Shown piece after piece: positions 27,762 through 35,678 of a stretch of DNA of 64,000 nt (position 1 is its first letter; every line of letters starts with the position of its first letter). The position numbers and the translations under genes are program-made. The notes under the pieces are model-generated. The model had not been told where the DNA came from. It saw nothing but the letters and a program-made list of their open reading frames with translations, and searched no databases. The DNA is from Chitinophaga vietnamensis (lineage in GTDB: Bacteria; Bacteroidota; Bacteroidia; Chitinophagales; Chitinophagaceae): contig NZ_CABHMS010000008.1 of the NCBI RefSeq assembly GCF_902167635.1, positions 298,384-362,383 of the forward strand, read 5' to 3'.

Positions 27762-28826
27762 ATGATAGACAAACTCGAAGCTATAAAAGGCCGTTTTGAG
27801 CAGGTATCGCTGGCGCTCACCAATCCAGAGGTGGTGAGTGATAATAAAAAGTTTGGCCAGCTTAGCAAGGAATACCGTCAGCTGGAGAAGATCGTAAAGG
27901 CTTACGATGCTTACCGCAAGCTGCTGGACGATATCGCCTTCAACAAGGAAGTGCTGGACAGCGGCGACGAAGAGATGCGCGACCTGGCCAAGGCCGAAAC
28001 AGAATCATTACAGGAACAGAAAACTGCACAGGAAGAGGTGATCCGCAACCTGCTGATCCCGAAAGATCCGCAGGATGAGAAGAACGCTATCCTTGAGATC
28101 CGCGCTGGTACCGGTGGCGATGAGGCCAGCCTCTTTGCCGGCGACCTCCTGCGCATGTATCTCCGTTTCTGTGAGCTGAAAGGGTGGACCACTAACCTCA
28201 TGAATGAAAACCCCGGTTCTGCTGGTGGTTATAAAGAGGTGGTGCTGGAAGTGAACGGAGATGATGTGTATGGCACCCTCAAATTTGAATCCGGCGTACA
28301 CCGCGTGCAGCGCGTGCCCGCCACGGAAGCATCCGGACGTGTACACACCTCTGCTGCCACAGTAGCGGTGCTGCCCGAAGCAGAAGACGTGGACGTAGAC
28401 GTACGGGAGGCTGATATTAAGATGGATACCTTCCGTTCTTCCGGTGCAGGTGGCCAGCACGTAAATAAAACGGAATCGGCGGTAAGGCTTACCCACATTC
28501 CTACCGGCGTGGTAGTAGAATGCCAGGAAGGCCGCAGCCAGCACTCCAACCGTGAAATTGCGATGAAGATGTTACGTACACGCATATACGAAGCTGCGGT
28601 GCGCAAACATGAAGATGCGATCGCGTCTCAACGCAAGAGCCTTGTATCTACCGGCGACCGCTCGGCCAAGATCCGTACATACAACTATCCGCAGGGCCGT
28701 GTTACCGATCACCGTATCGGAATGACCATCTACAACCTCGACGCTTTCATGAACGGCGATATCAAAGAAATGATCGAAGCCCTCGCCTTTGCTGAAAACG
28801 CGGAAAAGCTCAAGCAAGGAAGTTGA
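27762..28826 (+). CDS. prfA: Peptide chain release factor 1
   Basis: RF1 recognises UAA and UAG and releases the finished peptide. From the ATG at 27762 the protein has 354 residues, the usual size, beginning 'MIDKLEAIKGRFEQV'. The stop-codon recognition tripeptide is PAT (186-188, 'RVPATE'), which marks RF1 rather than RF2. The catalytic GGQ is at 230-232 ('SGAGGQHVNKTESAVR'). An in-frame ATG 39 bases upstream would add a nonconserved extension. The UGA stop lies in the first bases of an AT-rich repeat. No prmC methylase gene is adjacent. Confidence 0.97.
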   Translation: MIDKLEAIKGRFEQVSLALTNPEVVSDNKKFGQLSKEYRQLEKIVKAYDAYRKLLDDIAFNKEVLDSGDEEMRDLAKAETESLQEQKTAQEEVIRNLLIPKDPQDEKNAILEIRAGTGGDEASLFAGDLLRMYLRFCELKGWTTNLMNENPGSAGGYKEVVLEVNGDDVYGTLKFESGVHRVQRVPATEASGRVHTSAATVAVLPEAEDVDVDVREADIKMDTFRSSGAGGQHVNKTESAVRLTHIPTGVVVECQEGRSQHSNREIAMKMLRTRIYEAAVRKHEDAIASQRKSLVSTGDRSAKIRTYNYPQGRVTDHRIGMTIYNLDAFMNGDIKEMIEALAFAENAEKLKQGS

Positions 28827-28846
28827 GAATTTACGGATTTATGAAT

Positions 28847-28941
28847 TTAGGAATTTTCGGATTTATTGATTTATTGATTTATGGATTTTATAGATCATTA
28901 AATCAATAAATCAATAAATCAATAAATCCGAAAATTCCTAA
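28847..28941. repeat. AT-rich palindrome with 8-base periodic arms
   Basis: The arms read TTAGGAATTTTCGGATTT plus repeats of ATTGATTT on the left, and the complement with one extra 8-base unit on the right. Flanking words (GAGAATTTACGGATTT at 28825) extend it toward the prfA stop. It lies between two + genes and probably ends prfA transcription. The unequal unit count suggests slippage. Confidence 0.8.
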
Positions 28942-29046
28942 ATTCCTAAATCCGAAAATTCACAAATCCTTAAATCCCCAAATCAAAAAAATTCCCCTAC
29001 ATTTAGCATACACATCTATTACTCCTCCTTTTAAAATTTAATCACA

Positions 29047-29622
29047 ATGCTAGAGCAATTAATGCAACTCGTTCGGGAACATGCACAGGATGCCGTTGTT
29101 AACAATCCGTCCGTTCCTGATGAGCACAATGAAGCCGTTATCGGCGCAGCTACCGAATCCATTGCTTCCGGACTGCAACAGGAACTGGCCAATGGCAACA
29201 CAGAAGGCGTACTCGGCCTGCTGGGCGGTCATACCGACAGCTCTTCCAGCAACCCGGTAGTGAGCAACATTTCCAATAACCTGGTAGGTACTTTATTGGA
29301 AAAATTCAACCTGGACAAAGGCGCTGCTACACAACTGGCGAGCTCTCTCATCCCCAGCGTATTGGGCTCGCTGGTAAACAAAACAAATGATCCTGGTAAC
29401 AGCAATTTCAGTCTGGGTGGTATCCTGAGTTCTCTCACAGGTGGCGCCAGCTCCGGTTTTAACCTGGATGGCATTCTTGGCAAACTGAAAGGTGGCCTCG
29501 ATCAGAACGGCGATGGCAACGTTGACCTGAACGACCTGAAAAATGTGCTCAGCAATGGCGCACAGCAACAACAGGGTGCAGGCGGCGGAATTGGTGGCTT
29601 GTTGAAGAACCTTTTAGGCTGA
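29047..29622 (+). CDS. DUF937-like protein with an EF-hand-type calcium loop
   Basis: A 191-residue protein with no signal peptide or membrane helix. Repeated glycine- and leucine-rich helices ('GVLGLLGG', 'LIPSVLGSLV', 'LGGILSSLTGG') resemble the DUF937/YidB family. Residues 152-163, 'DQNGDGNVDLND', form a complete EF-hand or dockerin-like loop with Asp/Asn at positions 1, 3, 5, 7, 9 and 12. The end is Gln/Gly-rich and closes 'LLKNLLG'. It stands alone between the prfA palindrome and the OmpA gene. The function is unknown; calcium binding is inferred from the loop. Confidence 0.75.
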   Translation: MLEQLMQLVREHAQDAVVNNPSVPDEHNEAVIGAATESIASGLQQELANGNTEGVLGLLGGHTDSSSSNPVVSNISNNLVGTLLEKFNLDKGAATQLASSLIPSVLGSLVNKTNDPGNSNFSLGGILSSLTGGASSGFNLDGILGKLKGGLDQNGDGNVDLNDLKNVLSNGAQQQQGAGGGIGGLLKNLLG

Positions 29623-29769
29623 TCGTTGTTAAGATATCAAGCGTAACAGATTCCATATCCGTGGAAGCAGGGAGAGGCATATTTATGATTATGTATATGT
29701 GATATTTTGCTTACTATCTTTTTACGTTTTGTTAAAATTTATTAATCAACAGGTTGGAAGCAAAAAAAG

Positions 29770-29813
29770 AAAACTGGCAATATATTTGTTTACCAGTTTT
29801 CGACTTAAATTTG
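29770..29813 (+). promoter_or_regulatory. Promoter region of the OmpA-like gene with overlapping dyad
   Basis: TTTG at 29785-29788 is followed after 17 bases by TAAATTTG at 29806-29813, a perfect -7 box. The same TTTG is also the end of another perfect box, TATATTTG (29781-29788). An 8-bp dyad, AAAACTGG...CCAGTTTT (29770-29777 and 29793-29800), brackets this box and could be an operator. Confidence 0.5.
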
Positions 29814-29859
29814 TCATCCATACTGATTATAAATAACCTTCATGTTTAAAATTACTACA

Positions 29860-30540
29860 ATGAAAAGATTGAATGTTCTGGTAGCTATGTTCTTGTCAGT
29901 TACCATGCTGTTTAGCTGTAAAACATGGCAGAGCATGGACAATACGAAAAAAGGCGCTGCAATTGGTGTTGGCGGTGGTGCTGCCGCTGGCGCTATCATT
30001 GGTAAAGCGGCCGGTAATACGGCATTGGGAGCGATCATCGGTGCGGCTTTAGGTGGCGCTGGTGGTGCTTTAATTGGTAAGAAAATGGATAAACAGGCAC
30101 AAGAGATCAAAAGTGAAATCCCTAACGCTACTGTAGAGCGTGTGGGTGAAGGTATCAACGTAACATTTGATAACGGCGTGCTGTTCGGCTTTGATAAATC
30201 TGACCTTTCTCCTGCTTCACAACAGACCGTAGCCCAGCTGGCACAGATCCTGAACAAGTATCCTGATACATATGTACGTGTAGAAGGCCATACGGACGAT
30301 AAAGGTACCGATGCCTATAACATGGGCCTGTCTGAAAGAAGAACGAATACGGTGATCAACTACCTGAAATCACAGGGTGTTGCCGCTAACCGTATTCAGG
30401 GTTTCTGGTATGGTAAGAGCCAGCCTAAATTCCCGAACGATACAGAAGAAAACCGCGCCAAGAACCGCCGTTGCGAGTTCTCTATCTTTGCAAACGACAA
30501 GATGAAAAATGAGGCGAAGAAAGAAGCGGGTCAACAATAA
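29860..30540 (+). CDS. OmpA-family peptidoglycan-binding lipoprotein with glycine zipper
   Basis: A 226-residue outer-membrane lipoprotein. The start at 29860 ('MKRLNVLVAMF') gives a clean signal peptide with lipobox 'MLFSC'; an ATG 18 bases upstream is in frame but less likely. After the lipid anchor comes a glycine-zipper stretch ('GGGAAAGAIIGKAAGN') and then the OmpA C-terminal domain with 'FGFDKSDLSP', 'VRVEGHTDDKGTDAYNMGLS' and 'RRCEFSIF'. It should tether the outer membrane to peptidoglycan. It is monocistronic, with its own promoter region and a terminator 39 bases after the stop. Confidence 0.92.
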   Translation: MKRLNVLVAMFLSVTMLFSCKTWQSMDNTKKGAAIGVGGGAAAGAIIGKAAGNTALGAIIGAALGGAGGALIGKKMDKQAQEIKSEIPNATVERVGEGINVTFDNGVLFGFDKSDLSPASQQTVAQLAQILNKYPDTYVRVEGHTDDKGTDAYNMGLSERRTNTVINYLKSQGVAANRIQGFWYGKSQPKFPNDTEENRAKNRRCEFSIFANDKMKNEAKKEAGQQ

Positions 30541-30579
30541 TTCAAGAAACACTTATTTCTCATAAGCAGTATATATATT

Positions 30580-30610
30580 CCCCCCTGGTTCCAGGGGGGA
30601 TTTTTATTTT
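30580..30610 (+). terminator. Rho-independent terminator of the OmpA-like gene
   Basis: A 9-bp stem, CCCCCCTGG with its complement around TT, is followed by ATTTTTATTTT. The T run overlaps the 3' end of the convergent VanZ-like gene. Confidence 0.92.
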
Positions 30611-30996
30611 GCGTCTTTGGAGAGGAAATATTTCTGAAACAGTTTGAATACCCAAACACCGGCAATTGCGCCGAGAGTATCGGCCAGCGCATCGTATAGA
30701 TCAAAGCTGCGGTCGATGGCCCAGTATTTTTGAATGAACTCTATTGCCACGCCGTAGGCGGCTGAGAGCACAACGAAGAGCAGCAGGGTACCAGCAGAAA
30801 CATATTTCTTTTTCTGGTAAATAGCCAGACTGAAAAAGAATACGATGCCGCCAAAGAGGCCGAAGTGCACAAATTTGTCGAAGTGTATTTTTTCGAGAAA
30901 GGGAGTAGTGGGGATATCTTTGCCTGGCAATGTGCAAAGAATAAAGATCATGACAACCCATAAAACGGCCGGAATAAAGTATTTCCAGTTCTTCAT
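30604..30996 (-). CDS. VanZ-like membrane protein
   Basis: A 130-residue inner-membrane protein with about four helices. The pattern 'LCTLPGKDIP', 'DKFVHFGLFGGIVFFFSLAI', 'GVAIEFIQKY' and 'DLYDALADTLGAIAG' is that of the VanZ family. The acidic/Asn-like positions near the third and fourth helices are conserved in the family but have no known chemistry. It is downstream of gcvH, a pairing I recall in many Bacteroidota, though a hairpin at 31048-31092 lies between them. The function is unknown; VanZ itself gives low-level teicoplanin resistance. Confidence 0.85.
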   Translation of the reverse strand: MKNWKYFIPAVLWVVMIFILCTLPGKDIPTTPFLEKIHFDKFVHFGLFGGIVFFFSLAIYQKKKYVSAGTLLLFVVLSAAYGVAIEFIQKYWAIDRSFDLYDALADTLGAIAGVWVFKLFQKYFLSKDAK

Positions 30997-31047
30997 CTAC
31001 ACAAGCGTTGCAAAGTAATAAATATGGTTTCTCAAAGTACGTTCATG

Positions 31048-31092
31048 AAAAAAGACAACAGGCCAGCGTTGTAACGTGGCCTATTGTCTTTT
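31048..31092 (-). terminator. Rho-independent terminator after gcvH
   Basis: On the minus strand, AAAAGACAATAGGCC pairs with GGCCTGTTGTCTTTT with one mismatch, then TTTC. It lies 25 bases after the gcvH stop, so gcvH and the VanZ gene may be separately transcribed. Confidence 0.8.
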
Positions 31093-31116
31093 CCAATATG
31101 ATTGATGATTGTTTGA

Positions 31117-31497
31117 TTATTCAGCAACCAGTGCTTTGTAGGCTGTTGCATCGAGCAGTTTGCTTACGTCAGCAGGGTTTTTCACCGTCATCTTCACCAT
31201 CCAGCCATCTCCATAAGGATCGGTGTTAACCAGTTCCGGCTCGCTTTCCAGGTCCCCGTTAAACTCATTGATCGTTCCGGCAACCGGGAGGAAAAGGTCA
31301 GATACTGTTTTTACAGCTTCTACTGTACCGAATACATCTTCTGCATTCAGTGTTTTGCCGATTGTAGGAATATCTACAAACACGATATCTCCCAGTTCGC
31401 GTTGTGCAAATTCGGTGATACCGATCGTTGCAACATTACCTTCTAATAAAATCCATTCGTGATCCTTGGTGTAACGCAAGTTTGAAGGAAAATTCAT
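31117..31497 (-). CDS. gcvH: Glycine cleavage system H protein
   Basis: A 126-residue lipoyl carrier that shuttles the aminomethyl group between the P, T and L proteins of glycine cleavage. The lipoylated lysine is Lys63 in '[18 protein letters not shown]', the canonical place. The N-terminus '[12 protein letters not shown]' and '[19 protein letters not shown]' are typical. The other subunits are not in the window. No glycine riboswitch is seen in the 57 bases upstream. Confidence 0.97.
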   Translation of the reverse strand: MNFPSNLRYTKDHEWILLEGNVATIGITEFAQRELGDIVFVDIPTIGKTLNAEDVFGTVEAVKTVSDLFLPVAGTINEFNGDLESEPELVNTDPYGDGWMVKMTVKNPADVSKLLDATAYKALVAE

Positions 31498-31554
31498 AAC
31501 AAGTTTGATTTTGAGCCGTAAAAATACAGAAAGAATTATGAAATACCGTGTGAA

Positions 31555-32214
31555 TTAAAAAAACAACCACTTTTTAACCAGCCTTATTTTCATAGGTATA
31601 TCCTTGAGTGGCCGGTCTTGTTTGTCGGTCTTCTCTGCGGCGATACGGTCAATCACTTCCATGCCTTTGATCACTTGTCCGAATACGGTATAGCTCTGAT
31701 CGAGGTGGGGCACGCCGCCGATGGTTTTATACACCTGGCGCTGATCTACCGGTATCTTGCGGCCGCCGAGGCGCGTCTTCTCCAGGTTGTCCAGCTGCTC
31801 ATCTGTAAATACTTTTCCTTGTACAATATAAAACTGGCAGCCGGATGATGCCTTGGCAGGGTTGTTATCGCGAGCCGCTGCCAGCGCGCCTTTGCGGTGA
31901 AAGAGGTCGAGCCTGAACTCCGCAGGGATCGTATAGCCTGTATCGCCATTGCCCAGCGTATCGCCGGCATGCGCATGCTTGGAATCAGGATCACCGCCCT
32001 GTATCATGAAATTTTTGATCACACGGTGAAAGAGCGTACTATCGTAAAAGTGGCGCCTGGAGAGCTTTATAAAGTTATCCCGGTGTAAGGGCGTTTCATC
32101 GCTCAGCCGGATGATCATCGTGCCATAAGGGGTGATTACCTTTACTTTCCGGTGTTTGGCCATGGCCAGGCCCGTGATCATCAGCAAGAGAGAAAGGAGT
32201 AACAGTTTTTTCAT
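31555..32214 (-). CDS. Secreted cyclophilin-type peptidyl-prolyl isomerase
   Basis: A 219-residue periplasmic foldase that interconverts cis and trans prolyl bonds. The ATG at 32214 gives a signal peptide (about 1-19, 'LLLMITGLAMA'); the frame is open further upstream but overlaps the neighbouring gene. Active-site motifs are 'FHRVIKNFMIQGGDP', 'SSGCQFYIVQG' and 'YTVFGQVIKGMEVIDRI'. There is a longer insertion around 'DNLEKTRLGGRKIPV', common in Bacteroidota versions. It begins 8 bases after a small unknown gene and is probably co-transcribed with it. Confidence 0.93.
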   Translation of the reverse strand: MKKLLLLSLLLMITGLAMAKHRKVKVITPYGTMIIRLSDETPLHRDNFIKLSRRHFYDSTLFHRVIKNFMIQGGDPDSKHAHAGDTLGNGDTGYTIPAEFRLDLFHRKGALAAARDNNPAKASSGCQFYIVQGKVFTDEQLDNLEKTRLGGRKIPVDQRQVYKTIGGVPHLDQSYTVFGQVIKGMEVIDRIAAEKTDKQDRPLKDIPMKIRLVKKWLFF

Positions 32215-32222
32215 ATGCGTGT

Positions 32223-32561
32223 TTATGCTTCTTCGTCGTGAGAGAAATAGGCGATCACATGTTCCTTCAGGAAGTGCTCTTGTTCCTGAAGGCCCATGGG
32301 CGGCACAGGTTGCAGCTCCCTGAAATGGGGCCATCCGTCCTTATCGTAGCCATCCAGCTCAAAGTAGCCGCTCTGGCTCAGGAGCGTGCATACGGCTACG
32401 TGCATCAGCTCCTGCTTTTGTTCTTTGCTATATTTTTTCTTGAGATGATTGATTTCGTTGATACCGATCAGAAACAGGATGGCCTCCATGTTCGGCGTTT
32501 TGCCAAATCGTTCTGTGAGCATCTCTTCTATAGGTTTCCAGCGCTTCTCAAAGTCTTCCAT
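32223..32561 (-). CDS. Small conserved hypothetical protein
   Basis: A 112-residue soluble protein without signal peptide. It is rich in charged helices ('MEDFEKRWKPIEEMLTERFG') with 'MEAILFLIGINEINHL' in the middle and ends 'AYFSHDEEA'. I recognise no family with a known function; I recall similar short proteins in Bacteroidota genomes. The reading frame has normal codon use and ends 8 bases before the cyclophilin start, which supports a real gene and a shared transcript. Confidence 0.75.
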   Translation of the reverse strand: MEDFEKRWKPIEEMLTERFGKTPNMEAILFLIGINEINHLKKKYSKEQKQELMHVAVCTLLSQSGYFELDGYDKDGWPHFRELQPVPPMGLQEQEHFLKEHVIAYFSHDEEA

Positions 32562-32631
32562 GGTAATATCATTTATGAATTTGCGAATTTACGAATTTGA
32601 GAATTGATCGATGGATAGTATCTTATCACGG

Positions 32632-32650
32632 CGAAAACAGGGTGTTTTCG
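32632..32650. repeat. Short hairpin upstream of the MoxR gene
   Basis: CGAAAACA-GGG-TGTTTTCG, 8-bp arms with a 3-base loop and no T run, 127 bases before the MoxR start. It may be an operator or RNA hairpin; nothing else supports either. Confidence 0.35.
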
Positions 32651-32776
32651 GGGCAGAAAAAGATGTAGATGAGCCACGGTGGCAAGTTTAACAGCATTTT
32701 AACTGCCCATTCACATAGTGATAAGTTTTATTTGATCTAAGAATGATTATTTTAGCACACCTGAAAAATTAATAGC

Positions 32777-33778
32777 ATGGAAAATACATCGTCCGACATC
32801 CGACAACTGAACGAAAAAATCCATCAGGCGAGCGCCTTCGTGGAGCTGCTCAATATGGAGCTGGGCAAAGTAATTGTGGGGCAGCGTTACATGGTGGAAA
32901 GACTGTTGATCGGTTTGCTGGCGCAGGGGCACGTACTCCTTGAAGGGGTGCCCGGTCTCGCAAAAACCTTATCCATTAAATCCCTGTCTTCCGCTATCAA
33001 TGCGAAGTTCAGCCGTATCCAGTTTACGCCTGACCTCCTGCCTGCGGATGTGATAGGTACTATGATCTACAACCAGCAACGCAATGAATTTGTGGTGCGC
33101 AGGGGTCCTATCTTCGCCAATTTTATCCTGGCGGATGAGATCAACCGCGCCCCGGCAAAAGTACAGAGCGCCCTGCTGGAGGCTATGCAGGAAAGACAGA
33201 TCACCATCGGTGAAAATACTTTCAAGCTGGATGAGCCCTTCCTGGTATTGGCCACCCAGAACCCGATTGAACAGGAAGGTACTTACAACCTGCCTGAAGC
33301 ACAGGTAGACCGTTTCATGCTGAAAGTAGTGATCGGCTATCCCACTAAAGAAGAAGAAAGACACATCATCCGCCAGAATCTCAACCCACAGGACATTCCA
33401 GCCATCCGGCCGGTGATCCAGCCTTCCGATATCATGGAGGCCCGCAAGCTGGTACGTGAGGTTTATATGGACGAGAAGATCGAGAAATATATCATCGATA
33501 TCGTTTTCGCCACCCGTAACCCGGAAGAATACAAACTGCAAAAGCTGAAGCCGCTCATTGCCTATGGCGGTTCTCCAAGGGCCAGCATCAACCTGGCACT
33601 GGCAGCCAAAGCATATGCTTTCATGAAACGCAGGGGCTATGTGATCCCGGAAGATATCCGCAGCATCTGTTTCGATGTGATGCGCCACCGTGTGGGCCTC
33701 ACCTATGAAGCAGAAGCCGAGAATGTAACCAGCGAAAACATCCTCAGCGAGATACTGAATGCAGTAGAAGTGCCTTAA
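32777..33778 (+). CDS. MoxR-family AAA+ ATPase
   Basis: A 333-residue cytoplasmic ATPase thought to act as a chaperone for assembling von Willebrand-domain partner proteins. Walker A is 'LEGVPGLAKTLS', Walker B 'FILADEINRAP', and sensor 1 'LVLATQNPIEQEGTY'. The C-terminal lid ('YGGSPRASINLALAAKAYAF') is typical of the MRP subfamily. It is the first gene of a run with DUF58, a membrane protein and BatA, spaced by 24, 17 and 11 bases. This is the core of the Bacteroidota Bat operon. Confidence 0.95.
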   Translation: MENTSSDIRQLNEKIHQASAFVELLNMELGKVIVGQRYMVERLLIGLLAQGHVLLEGVPGLAKTLSIKSLSSAINAKFSRIQFTPDLLPADVIGTMIYNQQRNEFVVRRGPIFANFILADEINRAPAKVQSALLEAMQERQITIGENTFKLDEPFLVLATQNPIEQEGTYNLPEAQVDRFMLKVVIGYPTKEEERHIIRQNLNPQDIPAIRPVIQPSDIMEARKLVREVYMDEKIEKYIIDIVFATRNPEEYKLQKLKPLIAYGGSPRASINLALAAKAYAFMKRRGYVIPEDIRSICFDVMRHRVGLTYEAEAENVTSENILSEILNAVEVP

Positions 33779-33802
33779 TTCCTAATCTTAATCATTATCA
33801 AG

Positions 33803-34669
33803 GTGGATACGGCTGAAATATTAAAAAAGGTAAGACAGATAGAGATCAAGACCAAAGGGCTTACCAATCACATCTTTGCGGGCGAATACCATAGCGCCTT
33901 CAAAGGAAGGGGTATGTCGTTCAGCGAAGTAAGGGACTATCAATTCGGTGATGACGTAAGATCGATCGACTGGAACGTAACGGCCCGGTTCAACCACCCT
34001 TTTGTAAAGGTGTTTGAAGAAGAAAGAGAACTGACCGTGATGCTGCTGGTTGATGTGAGCGAGAGCTCTTCCTTCGGTACCAAAAAACAGGACAAAAGAG
34101 CGCTGATCACTGAACTGTGCGCCGTGCTGGCCTTTTCTGCCATCAATAACAACGATAAAGTAGGGGTGATCTTTTTCAGCGATGGTATGGAACGCTATAT
34201 TCCGCCGAAAAAAGGTAAATCACATATTCTTTTCATCATCCGGGAATTACTATCATTCACGCCTACACGAAAAGGTACCAATATCAAAGAAACCTTGCGA
34301 TTCTTCAACAATGCGACCAAAAAGCGCAGCATTGTTTTTGTGTTGAGCGACTTCCTGGCCGGTAATTACCAGGATGCGCTGAACATCGCTTCCAGGAGGC
34401 ATGATGTGGTAGGCGTGCATGTATATGACCCGCGCGATAAAGAACTGCCGCCGGTAGGGCTGGTACAGATGACCGACGCCGAAAGCGGCGCCGTGCAATG
34501 GATAGATACCAACGATCGCCGGGTGCGTCAGTACTATGAAAACCAGTTCCTGCAACATGCACAATACTGCAAAAACGCCTTCCTGAAAAGCGGCGCGGAG
34601 CTGATGACCGTACGCACCGATGAAGACTATGTGAAAACATTGCAAACATTCTTCCTGAACAGAGCATAA
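33803..34669 (+). CDS. DUF58 protein with degenerate vWA domain
   Basis: A 288-residue soluble protein. The DUF58 signature 'GRGMSFSEVRDYQFGDDVRS' and 'IDWNVTAR' sits at about 36-63, and a vWA-like fold follows. The first MIDAS loop reads 'LVDVSESSSFG', close to DxSxS. The start is GTG at 33803, 24 bases after the MoxR stop; no ATG lies before the conserved part. Together with MoxR and BatA it is expected to form a metal-dependent scaffold at the membrane. Confidence 0.92.
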   Translation: MDTAEILKKVRQIEIKTKGLTNHIFAGEYHSAFKGRGMSFSEVRDYQFGDDVRSIDWNVTARFNHPFVKVFEEERELTVMLLVDVSESSSFGTKKQDKRALITELCAVLAFSAINNNDKVGVIFFSDGMERYIPPKKGKSHILFIIRELLSFTPTRKGTNIKETLRFFNNATKKRSIVFVLSDFLAGNYQDALNIASRRHDVVGVHVYDPRDKELPPVGLVQMTDAESGAVQWIDTNDRRVRQYYENQFLQHAQYCKNAFLKSGAELMTVRTDEDYVKTLQTFFLNRA

Positions 34670-34686
34670 AGGCGAGCAAAGTAAAC

Positions 34687-35667
34687 ATGTATAAACAACA
34701 AGCGATACGAGGTATATTTTTATGTTTGTTACTGGGCCTGATACTGCCTGTGGGCGTGATGGCGCAAAACCAGCCGCAGGTGTCTGCCTCCACAGATACC
34801 ACCAGCATCAGAATTGGCGAGCAGTTCAAGCTGCATCTATCCGCCACCGTACCTGCCGGGCAACTGAAAGATACCAGGATCCAGTTTCCGCAACTGCCGG
34901 ATTCACTGGATCACTTTGAAGTGGTGTCCCGCTCCGCACTCGACACCAGCGGCAACGAAAAACTGAAGGTACTGGCGCAAACCATTACCCTTACCAGTTT
35001 CGACTCCGGCCATTGGGCATTGCCACCACTGAAGTTTGAAGCTATCATCAACGGCAATAGCGATTCTATCATCGCGCCGGCCATCAGCATGGATGTGAAC
35101 ACCGTGTCTGTAGATACCACTAAAGCATTCAAGCCTATCAAAAGCGTACAGGCCGTGCCCTGGAGCATCTGGGACTACTGGCCCTACATGGCCATTGGCG
35201 CTGCTGCCGTGCTGCTGATACTGGCATTGATATGGTTCCTCCGTAAACCGAAGAAGAAGGCGCCTGTAGTAGTAACGCCTACCGTTTCACCATATGAACT
35301 CGCCTGGCGCGAACTGAGATCGCTGAAGGAAGAACAGCTGTGGCAGAAGGGAGACATCAAGCAATACTATACCCGGCTGACGGATATCCTGCGCACTTAT
35401 TTCGAACACGAGTTCGGCATTGCCGCGCTGGAACAAACTTCCGAAGAGCTGTTGCAGAATATCAAGCCGATCACCAAGATAAACCAGCAGCGCGACAAAC
35501 TGCGTGCCCTGCTGGCCATCGCTGACCTGGCGAAGTTTGCCAAGTTGCAACCTACCGCCGATGAGCATGAAGACTGTATGCGCAAGGCAGAAGAAATCCT
35601 TGAGTGGACCAAGCCCAAAGCGCCTGCGGCCGAAGGGGATGCCCCGCAACCCGCAGGAACAAAATAA
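34687..35667 (+). CDS. BatD/DUF4381-like membrane protein of the Bat operon
   Basis: A 326-residue protein with signal peptide (about 1-26, 'VGVMAQ'), an extracytoplasmic beta domain to about 155, one membrane helix at about 168-187 ('YMAIGAAAVLLILALIWFL'), and a cytoplasmic helical domain ('YTRLTDILRTYFEHEFGIAA'). The layout fits the small protein usually found between DUF58 and BatA. The C-terminal tail is Pro/Ala-rich. It starts 17 bases after the DUF58 gene. The exact function is unknown. Confidence 0.8.
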   Translation: MYKQQAIRGIFLCLLLGLILPVGVMAQNQPQVSASTDTTSIRIGEQFKLHLSATVPAGQLKDTRIQFPQLPDSLDHFEVVSRSALDTSGNEKLKVLAQTITLTSFDSGHWALPPLKFEAIINGNSDSIIAPAISMDVNTVSVDTTKAFKPIKSVQAVPWSIWDYWPYMAIGAAAVLLILALIWFLRKPKKKAPVVVTPTVSPYELAWRELRSLKEEQLWQKGDIKQYYTRLTDILRTYFEHEFGIAALEQTSEELLQNIKPITKINQQRDKLRALLAIADLAKFAKLQPTADEHEDCMRKAEEILEWTKPKAPAAEGDAPQPAGTK

Positions 35668-35678
35668 AAAAGTAATTG

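Noticed and set aside
28825-28990. Possible CRISPR-like array because of repeated AT-rich words
   Set aside because: The units are 8 bases long, form one palindrome and have no unique spacers or cas genes.
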